Positions 31,441 to 40,783 of a DNA stretch of 64,000 bases are shown here, one piece after another; within the stretch, counting starts at the first letter, position 1; each line of letters starts with the position of its first letter. The notes under the pieces are model-generated. The model was not told the DNA's origin. It ran no database searches and saw nothing but the letters and a program-made list of their open reading frames with translations. The translations under genes and the position numbers were made by a program. This DNA is from DATEVL01 sp035281845 (lineage in GTDB: Bacteria; Chloroflexota; Anaerolineae; Anaerolineales; E44-bin32): the NCBI GenBank assembly GCA_035281845.1, contig DATEVL010000150.1, positions 1 to 64,000 on the forward strand, given 5' to 3'.

Positions 31441-32516
31441 CAAGGAGCGGGTTCGACCGAGACGATCGCCCCGAGGCCGTTCAGCGCGATCGTCCATTCG
31501 CTCCCGACGGAGAAGGCGGCGAACTCCGCCGGGTTTTCGGGAGAATAGGCTTGCTCCTCGCCCTGGCTGACGAAGACCACGGTATAGGTCTCGTCTTGCG
31601 AACCCCGACGTTGGTCTGATCCGAGTCGGATGTCCGGCCATGTCGGATGTAGGTCTTCACCGCTGCTGCGCCGGGTGTCGACGACGGTCCATTCGTTGAC
31701 GGTGTAGTCGCACCAGGGCGCGTACACCTCGTAGACGCAGTCCTGGACGACTTCGCCGAATCCGCTGCCTGTGTCGACGGTATACGGTGTCCCGCACACT
31801 TCGGTGGCCACCGGCGCCGGATCGTCTTCCGTGCTCCGGTGGGCGAGCTCACAAGTGAGGCCGGAGGCGTCCGCCGGGACTTCGTCTTGCCAATCGCTGC
31901 GTTCGACGGGGCCCAGCGCCTCAATCGCAACCGATCGCTCCCAATGAACTCGCTCGACCTGGGCCATTCGTTCCTCCCGGCGAAGGGAAAGGAGCAGCAA
32001 TACGGCCCCAGCTGCCAGGCACAACGCGCCGACGATCCCGCCGACCAGGATCGGGGTTCGAGCGCGGACAGGCGAAGACCCTGCAGCCGACGCCGGGGCC
32101 TCTTCGCCGGGGAGCGCCGAGCCGCAGTTCGAGCACTTGAGCGCAGTCAGCGGATTGGGCGTGCCGCAGGCCGGGCAAGGGCGAGTCTTCCCGGAGGGGG
32201 GACGATACGCGCCGACGACGCGTCCCGACTCGCGAGCTTTGCCCCCGGCGATCTCGCCGCCACAGGCGCCGCAGAACTTGGCGTCGCCGCGGTTACGTGT
32301 GCCGCAATAAGGGCAATGGACGTCGGGGCCCGCTTTGGCCTTCGCCACCTCGTCCGCATTCTTGAGCAGCTCGGCTTCCGCCGGCTGCTCGAACCGGACG
32401 TCCTCCGGCTGAGGTGCACCGCAGCCATTGCAGAACGCGTTAGGACCGGGGTTCCGGGTCTGGCAGCGTGGACAGGTCCAGACCAGCTTGACATACCCCA
32501 CAGTCTTCTTGGTCAT
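31440..32516 (-). CDS. Membrane protein with three zinc ribbons
   Basis: 358 residues from ATG 32516. Three zinc ribbons lie in the first 150 residues: CPRCQTRNPGPNAFCNGCG, CPYCGTRNRGDAKFCGACGG and CPACGTPNPLTALKCSNCGS. One hydrophobic helix follows (PILVGGIVGALCLAAGAVLLLL, about 153-176), then an extracytoplasmic domain of about 180 residues with several Cys. The topology suggests cytoplasmic zinc ribbons tethered to an outside sensor or scaffold domain. No catalytic site is seen. Translation is probably coupled to the NAGPA-domain gene by the TGATG overlap. Confidence 0.7.
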   Translation of the reverse strand: MTKKTVGYVKLVWTCPRCQTRNPGPNAFCNGCGAPQPEDVRFEQPAEAELLKNADEVAKAKAGPDVHCPYCGTRNRGDAKFCGACGGEIAGGKARESGRVVGAYRPPSGKTRPCPACGTPNPLTALKCSNCGSALPGEEAPASAAGSSPVRARTPILVGGIVGALCLAAGAVLLLLSLRREERMAQVERVHWERSVAIEALGPVERSDWQDEVPADASGLTCELAHRSTEDDPAPVATEVCGTPYTVDTGSGFGEVVQDCVYEVYAPWCDYTVNEWTVVDTRRSSGEDLHPTWPDIRLGSDQRRGSQDETYTVVFVSQGEEQAYSPENPAEFAAFSVGSEWTIALNGLGAIVSVEPAP

Positions 32517-32832
32517 CGTGAAGGATTGCCTCCACCAAGCGAGGTGCGAGGCAAGGATAGTCGCGGGAGCGAGAATCCGCCAGAAGGCCATCCGGACCAT
32601 CCCAGGGCCCCCCTGGGCCGGCCCCTTGGCCAGGATGGAGGGATTGGAGGCTGGGCCGGGTGATACACTCTCGCCGGCATACCAGGGGATGGGCGGGCCC
32701 GATCCGCCGGCCAACTTCATGACGGGGCAATGATCGCCAGGGTGAACCCGCTTCCAGCAGGTCAAACGAGTGCGTCAGAGACGTAGGGCACGGGCCGCCC
32801 GAGGCAAGCCGCGTCCGGTTCGAATCTCCCAC
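32517..32832. other. Intergenic region between divergent genes
   Basis: About 316 bp that must hold promoters for both divergent genes. TACACT near 32665 is a weak -10-like hexamer on the plus strand. Nothing stronger was found. Confidence 0.3.
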
Positions 32833-33726
32833 ATGGTGGCGGCAAAGAACACGTTCCTGGAAGAGATCGAGGCTGTGGCCCGCGCCACCGAAGGTGGGAC
32901 CGGGCCACTCTTTGGCTGGCGGACGGTGGCCGAGCTACGATCCCGCATGAGCGAAACGGCGGAACGGGCGGCCGCCTGGTGTGACGGACGGGGGTTGGAA
33001 CCTGCCGATCTGCCGCCGCCGTCCCGCCGTGCTTACCAAGTGGTCAGTTTCCTGTCTTCCGACGGCCGCCTCGAAACGCACCTGAAATCACTGCGGCTGA
33101 TGATGCGCGTCGATGAACGGGTTTCGGTTCGCTTGGATCACATCGGCAGCCTCTACCGCTTCGACCGCGATTCGGAGGGAATCCGTTTGTCGGTAAGCGA
33201 GGGTTTCGTCGGGGCGCCGGAGCCGGTGCTGGAGTCCCTGGTGCGCTTGGCGGTGCCCTACACTCGCAAGCGAGGGCCGCGCTCCCTTGTCCGCGAGTAC
33301 TCCGAGAGTCCAGGCTATTCCGCCGCCTTGAAGGAGGTCGAAGCCAGCGGAGGGGCCTACCAGAGCCGGCCTGTCGGCGCCATCTACGATCTGATGGATC
33401 TGTTCGACTCCGTCAACCGAACGTACTTCGAGGCCCGCCTGAGTCCTCCCCGCCTGCTCTGGTCGGAACGGGAGACCTTCGTCGAATTCGGTCATTACGA
33501 GCCGGCGACTGATACGGTGCGGATCTCGCGCACTCTCGACTCGGCCGACATCCCCCGACTCGTCCCCGAGCACGTGATGCATCACGAGCTGCTTCACCGG
33601 TTGTTGGGTGCGGAGCGACACAACGGACGGCGCCGCTACCACTCGGCGCGCTTTCGGCGCGAGGAACGGCTCTTTCGCGGATACCGCGAGGCGGAGGTGT
33701 TTTTAAGGCGACTGTCGGAAAGATAG
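32833..33726 (+). CDS. SprT-like zinc metallopeptidase-domain protein
   Basis: 297 residues from ATG 32833 (start uncertain, no ribosome site). The C-terminal 130 residues form a SprT-like domain. VNRTYFEARLSPPRLLWSER precedes the zinc site EHVMHHELLHRLLG (HExxH), and a downstream YHSARFRREERLF supplies a third ligand. The N-terminal 170 residues are helical and contain no recognised domain. Bacterial SprT-like proteins are poorly characterised; eukaryotic relatives cleave DNA-protein crosslinks. The gene stands alone. Confidence 0.68.
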   Translation: MVAAKNTFLEEIEAVARATEGGTGPLFGWRTVAELRSRMSETAERAAAWCDGRGLEPADLPPPSRRAYQVVSFLSSDGRLETHLKSLRLMMRVDERVSVRLDHIGSLYRFDRDSEGIRLSVSEGFVGAPEPVLESLVRLAVPYTRKRGPRSLVREYSESPGYSAALKEVEASGGAYQSRPVGAIYDLMDLFDSVNRTYFEARLSPPRLLWSERETFVEFGHYEPATDTVRISRTLDSADIPRLVPEHVMHHELLHRLLGAERHNGRRRYHSARFRREERLFRGYREAEVFLRRLSER

Positions 33727-33914
33727 TGGTCGGTGGTCAGTGGTCGGTGGTAAGTAGGCGCGGGTTAGCGGTCAGAAGGAGACGCCAGTCGACACGACCA
33801 ACTGGTTTGTCATTCCGAGGGAGCCCGCAGGGCGACCGAGGAATCCCTGCGATGTGACCCCGGCCGAGACCCGGGGGTGCGGCGGTACCTGACACTCCGG
33901 GCGATGTAACCCCC
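33727..33914. repeat. CAGTGGTC tract and a GTCATTCCGAGGGAG repeat
   Basis: Positions 33726-33752 hold four GTGGTCGGTGGTCA-type units. Positions 33809-33857 are a GTCATTCCGAGG...GAGGAATCCCTG block; related blocks occur twice, in inverted orientation, at 63.67-63.83 kb. The rest of the gap, a GACCCCGGCCGAGACCCGGG stretch, looks like a further palindrome. Confidence 0.6.
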
Positions 33915-35903
33915 CTAGGCGGGTGCCGGCGCGGCCCTCGTCTCCCGGCCGTCCCCGCCTTCGGTTGGACTCTGCCGTCGGAACTGGCTCATGTAGAGGC
34001 CGTAGTACATCCCATGCTTGGCCATCAGGCTCTCGTGCGTGCCGCGCTCAACGATCCGGCCTTGGTCCAGGAACAATACTTGATCGGCGTGGCGGATCGT
34101 GCTCAAACGATGGGCGATCACGAAACTGGTTCGGTCGCGCAGCAGGGTCTCCAGCGCGCTTTGGATCAGGCGCTCGGTGCGCGTGTCGACGCTGGAAGTG
34201 GCCTCATCCAGGATCAGGATACCCGGGTTGGCCAGGGCTGCGCGGGCGATGGCCAACAGCTGGCGCTGGCCCTGGCTCAGCCCGGTGCCGCGCTCGCCGA
34301 GGGACGTCTGGTAACCGTCGGGCAGCCGGTCGATGAACTTGTCGGCGTTGGCCAGCTTGGCGGCGGCGATGACTTCGTCGTCGGTCGCCTCCGGCCGTCC
34401 GAAGCGGATGTTTTCCATGATGGTATCGCTGAACAGGAAGCTTTCCTGAAGCACGACTCCGATCTGCTTACGCAGGCTGGCGCCGGGCACCTGGCGGACG
34501 TCGTGACCGTCGATGGTCAACGCCCCGCCGGTGACGTCGTAGAAGCGCGGGATCAGGCTGATCAGCGTCGTCTTGCCGGCGCCGGTGGGGCCGACGATGG
34601 CGACGGTCTCGCCTGGGGCGGCGCGCAGACTGACACCGCGCAGCACGGCTTCACCTTTCTCGTACTCGGCCCACACGTCGTCCAACACGACGTCGCCGCG
34701 GATCGGCGGGAGGTCGGTGGCATCCGGCGCGTCCTGCAGATCCGGCACGACATCCAGCAGGCCGAAGATGCGCTCGCCGCCGGCGATAGCGCTCTGGATA
34801 TTGGTCCACAAGACGGAGATCTGCTGGACCGGCTGGTTGAAGCGTTGGACGTAGGCGATGAAGGTGATCATCAGGCCGAGGGTGACGGTCTCGCCAAGTA
34901 GGGCCTGACCCTCGAGCAAGGCGTAGCCGCCGGCGACGGCTACCAGCGCCAACGCCACGTAGCCGAGCGCCTCCAGCGTGGGGGCCAGGGCCGAGGTATA
35001 GGCCACGGCGCGAATGTTGGCGTCGCGATTGGCGGCGTTGGTTTCGCGGAAGGAGGCGATATTCTCGTCTTCCCGGCTGAAGGCCTGCGCCTCGCGCACG
35101 CCGGAGATGCTCTCCTGCAGTTCGGCGTTCACCGAGCCCATCCGGACCCGGGTCCGGCGAAACGCCTTGCGCGCTTGGGCCGAGAACCACGCGGTGGCGA
35201 TGACCATGAACGGCAACATGGCCAGCGCGACCAGGCCGTAGGCCACGCTCTCGCTGAGCATCTTGTAGGCCACCCAGACGATCAGGAAGCCGCCGCTGAT
35301 GACCTGGATCAGGGCGAAGCTCACCGCCTGCTGGATCGTGTCGGCGTCGTTCGTCACCCGGCTCATGATGTCGCCGGACTCATGGGCCACGTGGTAACCG
35401 ATGGGCAGGAGCAGGATGTGATGGAAGACTTCCACCCGCAGCGTGCGCAGGACCCGCTGGCCGGAGGTCGTCATCCAGTAGAACATCAGGCCGGTCGTGA
35501 TCGAGCCGATGGCATACAGGCCGAGCAGACGCAGCACCAGTCCCGCCAGGCCGTTGATGCGCTCCTCGGTCGTCGCCGTCAGCGGGACCTCGGCGTACCA
35601 ACAAGCCGAATCGGTCGCCTGGACGGCCGGGCCGCTTGCGCTCGGCGGCTGCACGGTCAGCGTCGGCGACACGCCTTCGAACGCAGCCGTAGCTGCCGGG
35701 GGGACCAGGTAGCAATCGACCGCCTGGCCGAGCAGTTGCGGCGCCGTCACGGCGGCCCAGGTGCTGACGATCATCATGACCAACACACCCAGGTAGCGTC
35801 GCCAGTACGGCCGGAAGTAGCCGGCGAAACGCCGCAGGGTTTGGCTCACGTTCTGAGGCTTGGAGGTCTCAGCTTCGAATATATGTCGCGGATCGTGGAA
35901 CAT
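33915..35903 (-). CDS. Heterodimeric ABC exporter subunit, consensus-site type
   Basis: 662 residues. A six-helix exporter domain precedes a nucleotide-binding domain with Walker A GPTGAGKTTLISLI, a signature with Gln (LSQGQRQLLAIARA), Walker B ILILDEATSSVDTRTE with the catalytic Glu, and switch His in FVIAHRLSTI. A polar insert of about 60 residues lies between helices 1 and 2. This motif set is what the TM288/BmrD-like partner of heterodimeric exporters shows. It starts 1 bp after its partner gene. Substrates of such pairs are usually drugs, lipids or peptides; unknown here. Confidence 0.9.
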   Translation of the reverse strand: MFHDPRHIFEAETSKPQNVSQTLRRFAGYFRPYWRRYLGVLVMMIVSTWAAVTAPQLLGQAVDCYLVPPAATAAFEGVSPTLTVQPPSASGPAVQATDSACWYAEVPLTATTEERINGLAGLVLRLLGLYAIGSITTGLMFYWMTTSGQRVLRTLRVEVFHHILLLPIGYHVAHESGDIMSRVTNDADTIQQAVSFALIQVISGGFLIVWVAYKMLSESVAYGLVALAMLPFMVIATAWFSAQARKAFRRTRVRMGSVNAELQESISGVREAQAFSREDENIASFRETNAANRDANIRAVAYTSALAPTLEALGYVALALVAVAGGYALLEGQALLGETVTLGLMITFIAYVQRFNQPVQQISVLWTNIQSAIAGGERIFGLLDVVPDLQDAPDATDLPPIRGDVVLDDVWAEYEKGEAVLRGVSLRAAPGETVAIVGPTGAGKTTLISLIPRFYDVTGGALTIDGHDVRQVPGASLRKQIGVVLQESFLFSDTIMENIRFGRPEATDDEVIAAAKLANADKFIDRLPDGYQTSLGERGTGLSQGQRQLLAIARAALANPGILILDEATSSVDTRTERLIQSALETLLRDRTSFVIAHRLSTIRHADQVLFLDQGRIVERGTHESLMAKHGMYYGLYMSQFRRQSPTEGGDGRETRAAPAPA

Positions 35904-35904
35904 G

Positions 35905-37806
35905 TCAGCTCTCCGTCGCCATCGCCGCGGCGGCGTCGACGGTGACTCCGGCGGAGTCGTCGACCAGTTGCGACGAGTAGATGTCGGCGTAGATCTCGCT
36001 CGTCTCGAGCAGCTCCTCGTGTCGGCCGCGAGCGACGATCGCTCCGTCGTCGAGCACGAGGATCTGATCGGCGTTGAGCACCGTGCTGATGCGTTGGGCG
36101 ATGACGAAACTCGTCCGGCCCTGCATCAGGCGGATGAGCGCCTGCTGGATGCGCCATTCGGTCTCGAGGTCGACGCTGGACGTGGAGTCGTCCAGGATCA
36201 GGATGCGCGGATCGAGCAGCAGAGCGCGGGCGATTGCCAGCCGCTGGCGCTGGCCGCCCGACAGGGTGACGCCGCGTTCGCCGACGGGCGTGCCATAGCC
36301 CAGAGGGAAGCTCTGGATGAACTCGTTGGCGGCGGCGGCCTCGGCCACCTGGACGATCTCGGCCATCGGGGCATCGGTGCGGCCGAAGGCGATGTTGTCC
36401 CGGATCGTGCCGCTGAAGAGCGTCGTTTCCTGGAGCACGGTGCCGATCTGGCTGCGCAGCGAGTCGAGCGCCACCTGGCGCAGGTCGACTCCGTCGATAC
36501 GGATGACGCCTTCGGTCGGATCGTAGAAGCGCGGGATCAGATTGATGATCGTCGACTTGCCCGAACCGGTACGGCCGAGCAGCGCGATCTGCTGCCCGGG
36601 CTCGGCGACGAAGCTGACCCGCTCGAGGACCGGCTTGCCGCCGCCGAAGTAGCGGAAGGTGACGTTCTCGAATTCGACCCGCCCCCGAACCGTCGGCAGC
36701 AGCCGCGCGTCGGGCGCCTCGACCACATCGCTGCGGGCGTCGGTGATCTCGAAGATTCGTCCGGCCGAGGCGGAAGCCTGCGACATCTGGGTGATGATGA
36801 AACCCAGCTGCGCCACCGGGATGAAGACGAACATCAGGTACAGACTGAAGGTCTGCCACTCGCCCAGGCTCAGGGTGCCCAGGATCATCTGGCGTCCGCC
36901 GAAAAACAAGATCGCCGCCTGGCCGAGATTGGCGATGAAGAAGACCAGCGGCATCAGGAAGGTCATCAAACGCATGACTTTCAGGATCTGCGCCAGAAAA
37001 TCGTCGGCCGCTTTCTGGAACCGCTGCTCTTGCTCGGGCTCGCGGCTGAAGGCCTTGACGACTTTGATCCCGGCCATGTTCTCCTGGAGGATCGCATTCA
37101 GAGCTGAGAGTTTGCGCTGAACGAGCCCGAACATCGGGCGGGCGACGCTGCCCATGACGAGAAACAGCCCCAACGCCAACGGCAGGATCGGCAGAACGAC
37201 CAGGGTCAGACGCGGGTTAAGGGTGAACAAGATAACAATGGCCCCGACCATCAGCAGGAGGGCGCTGGTCGCCATCAGCAGGCCCTGGCCGATGAAGACG
37301 CGGACCTTCTCGACATCGTCCGTGGCTCGCACCATTAACTGCCCGGTCTGGTTGCGATCGTGGTAGCTGAAGGAGAGGCGCTGGATGCGAGAGAAAAGAT
37401 CGTTGCGCAGGTCGAAGGCGACGCTCTGCGAAACGCGCTCGCCCATGTAGGCCTGGCTGAAGGAGAACAGGCCACGCACCATGGCGAAGACGAGGATCAA
37501 CAGACCGCTGATCACGAGCGCCTGGACCGGCTGGGTGCCGGCCTGAGTCAGCTGTGCCAACGTGATGCCCATCCTCGAGGCGATCGCGGCCTGCACCGTC
37601 GCTGGCAGCGCCGCCGTTTGCTGCGCGACGACGCCGCGGGTGATGCCGTCGATCATCCTATGGATCAGCAGCGGCACCATCAGTTGGGCGCTGGTCGCCA
37701 GGAGCAGGGCGCCGTAGGCGTAGGCCGTTTCTCGCCGGTAGTGGCCGAGGTAGCGTATGGCGCGCGTCAGCGAAGAGGGCGCCGGGCTTGTCGGTGAACG
37801 CTTCAT
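35905..37806 (-). CDS. Heterodimeric ABC exporter subunit, degenerate-site type
   Basis: 633 residues. Six helices and a nucleotide-binding domain: Walker A GRTGSGKSTIINLI, signature LSGGQRQRLAIARA, Walker B ILILDDSTSSVDLETE in which the catalytic Glu is Asp, and a switch position with Gln instead of His (FVIAQRISTV). These two substitutions mark the degenerate ATP site of TM287/BmrC-like subunits. With the adjacent consensus subunit it should form a heterodimer. Its ATG overlaps the marR stop (ATGA), so regulator and transporter are one operon. Confidence 0.9.
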   Translation of the reverse strand: MKRSPTSPAPSSLTRAIRYLGHYRRETAYAYGALLLATSAQLMVPLLIHRMIDGITRGVVAQQTAALPATVQAAIASRMGITLAQLTQAGTQPVQALVISGLLILVFAMVRGLFSFSQAYMGERVSQSVAFDLRNDLFSRIQRLSFSYHDRNQTGQLMVRATDDVEKVRVFIGQGLLMATSALLLMVGAIVILFTLNPRLTLVVLPILPLALGLFLVMGSVARPMFGLVQRKLSALNAILQENMAGIKVVKAFSREPEQEQRFQKAADDFLAQILKVMRLMTFLMPLVFFIANLGQAAILFFGGRQMILGTLSLGEWQTFSLYLMFVFIPVAQLGFIITQMSQASASAGRIFEITDARSDVVEAPDARLLPTVRGRVEFENVTFRYFGGGKPVLERVSFVAEPGQQIALLGRTGSGKSTIINLIPRFYDPTEGVIRIDGVDLRQVALDSLRSQIGTVLQETTLFSGTIRDNIAFGRTDAPMAEIVQVAEAAAANEFIQSFPLGYGTPVGERGVTLSGGQRQRLAIARALLLDPRILILDDSTSSVDLETEWRIQQALIRLMQGRTSFVIAQRISTVLNADQILVLDDGAIVARGRHEELLETSEIYADIYSSQLVDDSAGVTVDAAAAMATES

Positions 37807-38285
37807 CCGTTCGACCTCACCATGGCAAGTTTCGCCAGATGTTCATCGTCGGATGCGTTGGCGGCATCCGTCAGGCGGGCAAGAGCCTGGATGATGCCGC
37901 CGAGTTCACCCGGCGGGACGCGGGTGGCCAGGTCGCGCACCCAGGCGATGCGGGCTTCGACGCCGCGTGCCACCAGACCGCGGCCTTTGGCCGTCAGGCG
38001 CACCTGGCGTACCCGACGGTCGGTCGGGTCCTCGGTGCGCTCGATCAGGCCCATCCCGGCCAGCCGATCTACGATCTGGCTGGCGGCGGCCGCCGTCAGT
38101 CCCAGCTCATCGCTGATGCCCGAGACCGGGCACGATCCCCGGTAGTGAAGGCGCATCAAGGTGTTCAACTGGCTGGTCGACAATCCGGAGTCTTTCATCG
38201 CCACCATGAACTCGTGGACCGAACGCCGCATGAAGACGGAAGCCCAAGCTCGTACCGCGCTCTCGAACTCTCGACCGGTGGCCAT
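37803..38285 (-). CDS. MarR-family transcriptional regulator of the exporter operon
   Basis: 160 residues from ATG 38285, six bases after AAGGAG. The winged helix has LSTSQLNTLMRLHYRG, VSGISDELGLTAAAASQIVD and the wing DPTDRRVRQVRLTAKG. This is standard MarR, a dimeric ligand-responsive repressor. It is transcribed together with the two ABC genes. A perfect 6+1+6 palindrome at 38328-38340 upstream is the likely operator. Confidence 0.92.
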   Translation of the reverse strand: MATGREFESAVRAWASVFMRRSVHEFMVAMKDSGLSTSQLNTLMRLHYRGSCPVSGISDELGLTAAAASQIVDRLAGMGLIERTEDPTDRRVRQVRLTAKGRGLVARGVEARIAWVRDLATRVPPGELGGIIQALARLTDAANASDDEHLAKLAMVRSNG

Positions 38286-38314
38286 CCTTCGCTCCTTGTA
38301 GTTAAGCAAGGTTG

Positions 38315-38340
38315 ATTATATCGCGCTCTTGACTGTCAAG
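38315..38340 (-). promoter_or_regulatory. marR promoter -10 and palindromic operator
   Basis: On the minus strand TATAAT (38320-38315) lies 30 bp before the marR ATG. Upstream is CTTGACaGTCAAG (38340-38328), a perfect 6-bp inverted repeat with one central base, fitting a MarR dimer. The TTGACA within it is only 13 bp from the -10, too short for a standard promoter, so the palindrome is better read as operator than as -35. Confidence 0.55.
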
Positions 38341-38497
38341 CGATCTATGGGTTCGTCCCACGCCCGCCTCCGGCCGCGGTGAAACAGCCCCTGGCTCTAG
38401 CGTCGGTTCAAGACACCTGCATCCGTCTCTTCTGGCACGCCCGGGTTGACGAGATAAGCCCGAGATGAGAGCCGCCGATTAGGTTTCGGCCGCGGCG

Positions 38498-38503
38498 TAT
38501 AAT
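38498..38503 (+). promoter_or_regulatory. -10 element for the LCP gene
   Basis: TATAAT lies 31 bases before ATG 38534, in a GCGTATAATGCC context. No -35 match is seen. Confidence 0.45.
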
Positions 38504-38533
38504 GCCGCCGGCCCACAAAAGACTCTTTGGCAG

Positions 38534-39649
38534 ATGCCTCACCTCGGAGACACCCAACCCGCTTGGACACGTCGGACTTCGACACCGGTCGACAAGACCG
38601 GCCGGCGACGTTTTTCGAATCGGATCCTCGCCGTGTTCGGCGGCGCTTTCCTGGTGGCCGTGCTCGCCAGCGCAGGGCTGGTCTACTTCGCCGTCCGCGA
38701 GGTCACGATCGGGTGGACCGCCACCGGGCTAAGTCTGTTCCAGCCGACGGCCGGCCCGGCTCCCGGCGAGACGGCGGCTCCGGGGGACACTCCTCAACCG
38801 TCGACGTTCGCCACGCCCGTGGCCTGGAGCGGGGCGGACCGAGTCACGATCCTCCTGATGGGCCTCGACTACCGCGATTGGGTGGATCAACGAGGCTACC
38901 CGCGCACGGACTCGATGATGCTCATCAGCATCGACCCGATCACGAGGCAGGCCAGTATGCTTTCGATCCCACGCGACCTGTGGGTGGAAATCCCCGGCTT
39001 CGCTCACAACCGCATCAACACAGCCTATCCGTCGGGCGAAATCAACCGCCTTCCCGGCGGCGGCCCGGAGCTGGCGATGCGGACCGTCGAGTCGGTCGTC
39101 GGGGTTCCGATCCAGTACTACGCCGTCATCGAGTTCTCCGCCTTCGAGCGGATGATCGACGAAATCGGCGGCATCGACGTGCTGGTCCACGAACGAATGA
39201 AGATCTCGCCGATCGGGCGGCCGAGCATCTGGCTGGAGGCCGAGCCGAACCACCTCGACGGCCCTCAGGCCCTGGCCTACGCTCGCATCCGCAAGATCGC
39301 CGGCGACGATTTCGGACGCGCCGAGCGGCAGCAGCAAGTGGCGATGGCGGTGATCGACCGGGTCGTCGGCTTCGACATGGTCCCCACACTTCTCCTGCGC
39401 GCGCCGGCGTTGTGGGGCGAGCTTCAGAGCGGGGTCCGCAGCAACCTGACCCTCGACCAGATGATCTCCTTCGGCTGGATGGCGGTGCAAATCCCCAAGG
39501 CCGATATCCATCGCGGCGTGATCGGCCCGCCGAATATGGTCGGTTTCCATACCCTGCCCGACGGTCAGCAGGTCATCCGGGTGGTGCCCGACCAGATCCG
39601 AATCCTGCGCGACCAGCTCTTCACGGCGACGAGCGGCATCGGCCCGTAG
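38534..39649 (+). CDS. LytR-CpsA-Psr (LCP) family cell-wall glycopolymer transferase
   Basis: 371 residues. A basic N-terminus and one transmembrane helix (about 32-54) are followed by a Pro/Thr-rich linker. The LCP domain has ILLMGLDYRDWVDQRGYPRT, DSMMLISIDP, SMLSIPRDLWVEIPG, NRINTAYPSGE, YYAVIEFSAFERMIDEIGGID, LDGPQALAYARIRK and DDFGRAERQQQV. The Asp and Arg residues that hold polyprenyl diphosphate and Mg are all in place. LCP enzymes attach polymers from undecaprenyl carriers to peptidoglycan on the outer face. The next gene starts one base later. Confidence 0.92.
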   Translation: MPHLGDTQPAWTRRTSTPVDKTGRRRFSNRILAVFGGAFLVAVLASAGLVYFAVREVTIGWTATGLSLFQPTAGPAPGETAAPGDTPQPSTFATPVAWSGADRVTILLMGLDYRDWVDQRGYPRTDSMMLISIDPITRQASMLSIPRDLWVEIPGFAHNRINTAYPSGEINRLPGGGPELAMRTVESVVGVPIQYYAVIEFSAFERMIDEIGGIDVLVHERMKISPIGRPSIWLEAEPNHLDGPQALAYARIRKIAGDDFGRAERQQQVAMAVIDRVVGFDMVPTLLLRAPALWGELQSGVRSNLTLDQMISFGWMAVQIPKADIHRGVIGPPNMVGFHTLPDGQQVIRVVPDQIRILRDQLFTATSGIGP

Positions 39650-39650
39650 C

Positions 39651-40781
39651 ATGTTCACCGATCCCAGCCGGCCGACCCGCAAGTCAACGACAGCGGCTTC
39701 CCCCGAAGATCGGCGAAGCGGAGTGGCCGCGCCGCCGGCGGACCTGCGCCCCTGGATTCTGATTGGACTGGGGGTGGCGGCCGCCGCGGTGATCTTGCTC
39801 ATTGCCGCCGGCTCGGGGTACCAGTCGGGGCTGGTTGCGGCAGAAGCGACTCGCTCCGGCGGGAGCGCCTCCGCCGCCGAGGAGCAGTTCAACCTGGGCG
39901 TCGAAGACTTGCTCGCCGGCCGCTACGACCTTGCCCGTCAACGGTTCGAGTACGTTCTGTCCCTCGATCCGGGCAACGCGGATGCCGCCGAGTTGCTCGA
40001 TCGGGCGCTGGCCGCCCTCTTCGTGCCGACCAACACTCCGGGCCCGACGCCGACACCGATCACCCCGACTCCCACGCTCGACGTAGCCTCGCTGGAGGGC
40101 CTGGTCGGCCAGGCGCAAGCCGCCTACGCCCAGGAGGACTGGGGACGAGTGGTGGAAGCTTCTCTCCTGGTCCGGCTTCGCGATCCCCTCTTGCGGAGAG
40201 ATGAGATCAACGCGCTCCTGGCTCAGGCGCTGCGGGCCCGCGGCGTGCAACGGATCCTGGCAAGGGATTTCGAACTCGGGATGTACGACTTGGCCCTGGC
40301 CGAGCGCTTCGGGCCGCTTGATGGCGGAGCCCTGTCCTGGCGGAACACCGCCGCTTTCTATACTTTCGCCAACTCGTTCTTCGTCGTCGACTGGATCCGC
40401 GCGGCGGACAACTTCGGCCAGCTGTGCCGAGGAGACTTGTGGGATTCGTGCAGCAAGTATGCCCGCGCGGCGATGGAGTACGGCCATCTCTTGCTGGCCG
40501 CCGGAACGCCGTGTGCCGCGGCGACCCAGTATGATGCCTCGCTCGAAACCAGGTCGAATCCGCCGCTCGAGCCGACGGCGACGTACGCCGCCAGGCAGTG
40601 CCAGACTCAGATGGCGCCGACGAGCACGCCCACCGTCTCCGCGACCTGGACGATCGGCCCGAGTGAGACGCTCGGCATCACCGACACCGAAACGCCGACA
40701 CCTCCGGGGGCGCCGAGTGACACGCCGACCCCCACGCTTTCCCCGACAGAAACGCCGACTCCGACGGAGACACCCTCTTGA
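39651..40781 (+). CDS. Membrane-anchored TPR-like protein with Thr/Pro-rich tail
   Basis: 376 residues. A single helix (about 34-54) follows a basic cytoplasmic head. An outside domain contains TPR-like helices (EEQFNLGVEDLLAGRYDLAR, RFEYVLSLDPGNADAAELLD), a TPTP linker (about 128-141), a second helical domain (about 145-310), and a C-terminal TPT/TET-rich tail after about 325. The repeat and linker style resembles other Chloroflexota envelope proteins. It directly follows the LCP gene and may assist wall-polymer attachment, which is inference. Confidence 0.75.
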   Translation: MFTDPSRPTRKSTTAASPEDRRSGVAAPPADLRPWILIGLGVAAAAVILLIAAGSGYQSGLVAAEATRSGGSASAAEEQFNLGVEDLLAGRYDLARQRFEYVLSLDPGNADAAELLDRALAALFVPTNTPGPTPTPITPTPTLDVASLEGLVGQAQAAYAQEDWGRVVEASLLVRLRDPLLRRDEINALLAQALRARGVQRILARDFELGMYDLALAERFGPLDGGALSWRNTAAFYTFANSFFVVDWIRAADNFGQLCRGDLWDSCSKYARAAMEYGHLLLAAGTPCAAATQYDASLETRSNPPLEPTATYAARQCQTQMAPTSTPTVSATWTIGPSETLGITDTETPTPPGAPSDTPTPTLSPTETPTPTETPS

Positions 40782-40783
40782 AT

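Noticed and set aside
32760..32835. tRNA-like T-arm (GGTTCGAATCTCCC)
   Set aside because: The sequence before and after TTCGAAT does not pair into a T stem, and no acceptor or anticodon stem could be drawn.
38334..38339. TTGACA as the -35 of marR
   Set aside because: Only 13 bp from TATAAT, too close for a sigma-70 promoter. It is better explained as part of the CTTGAC/GTCAAG palindrome.
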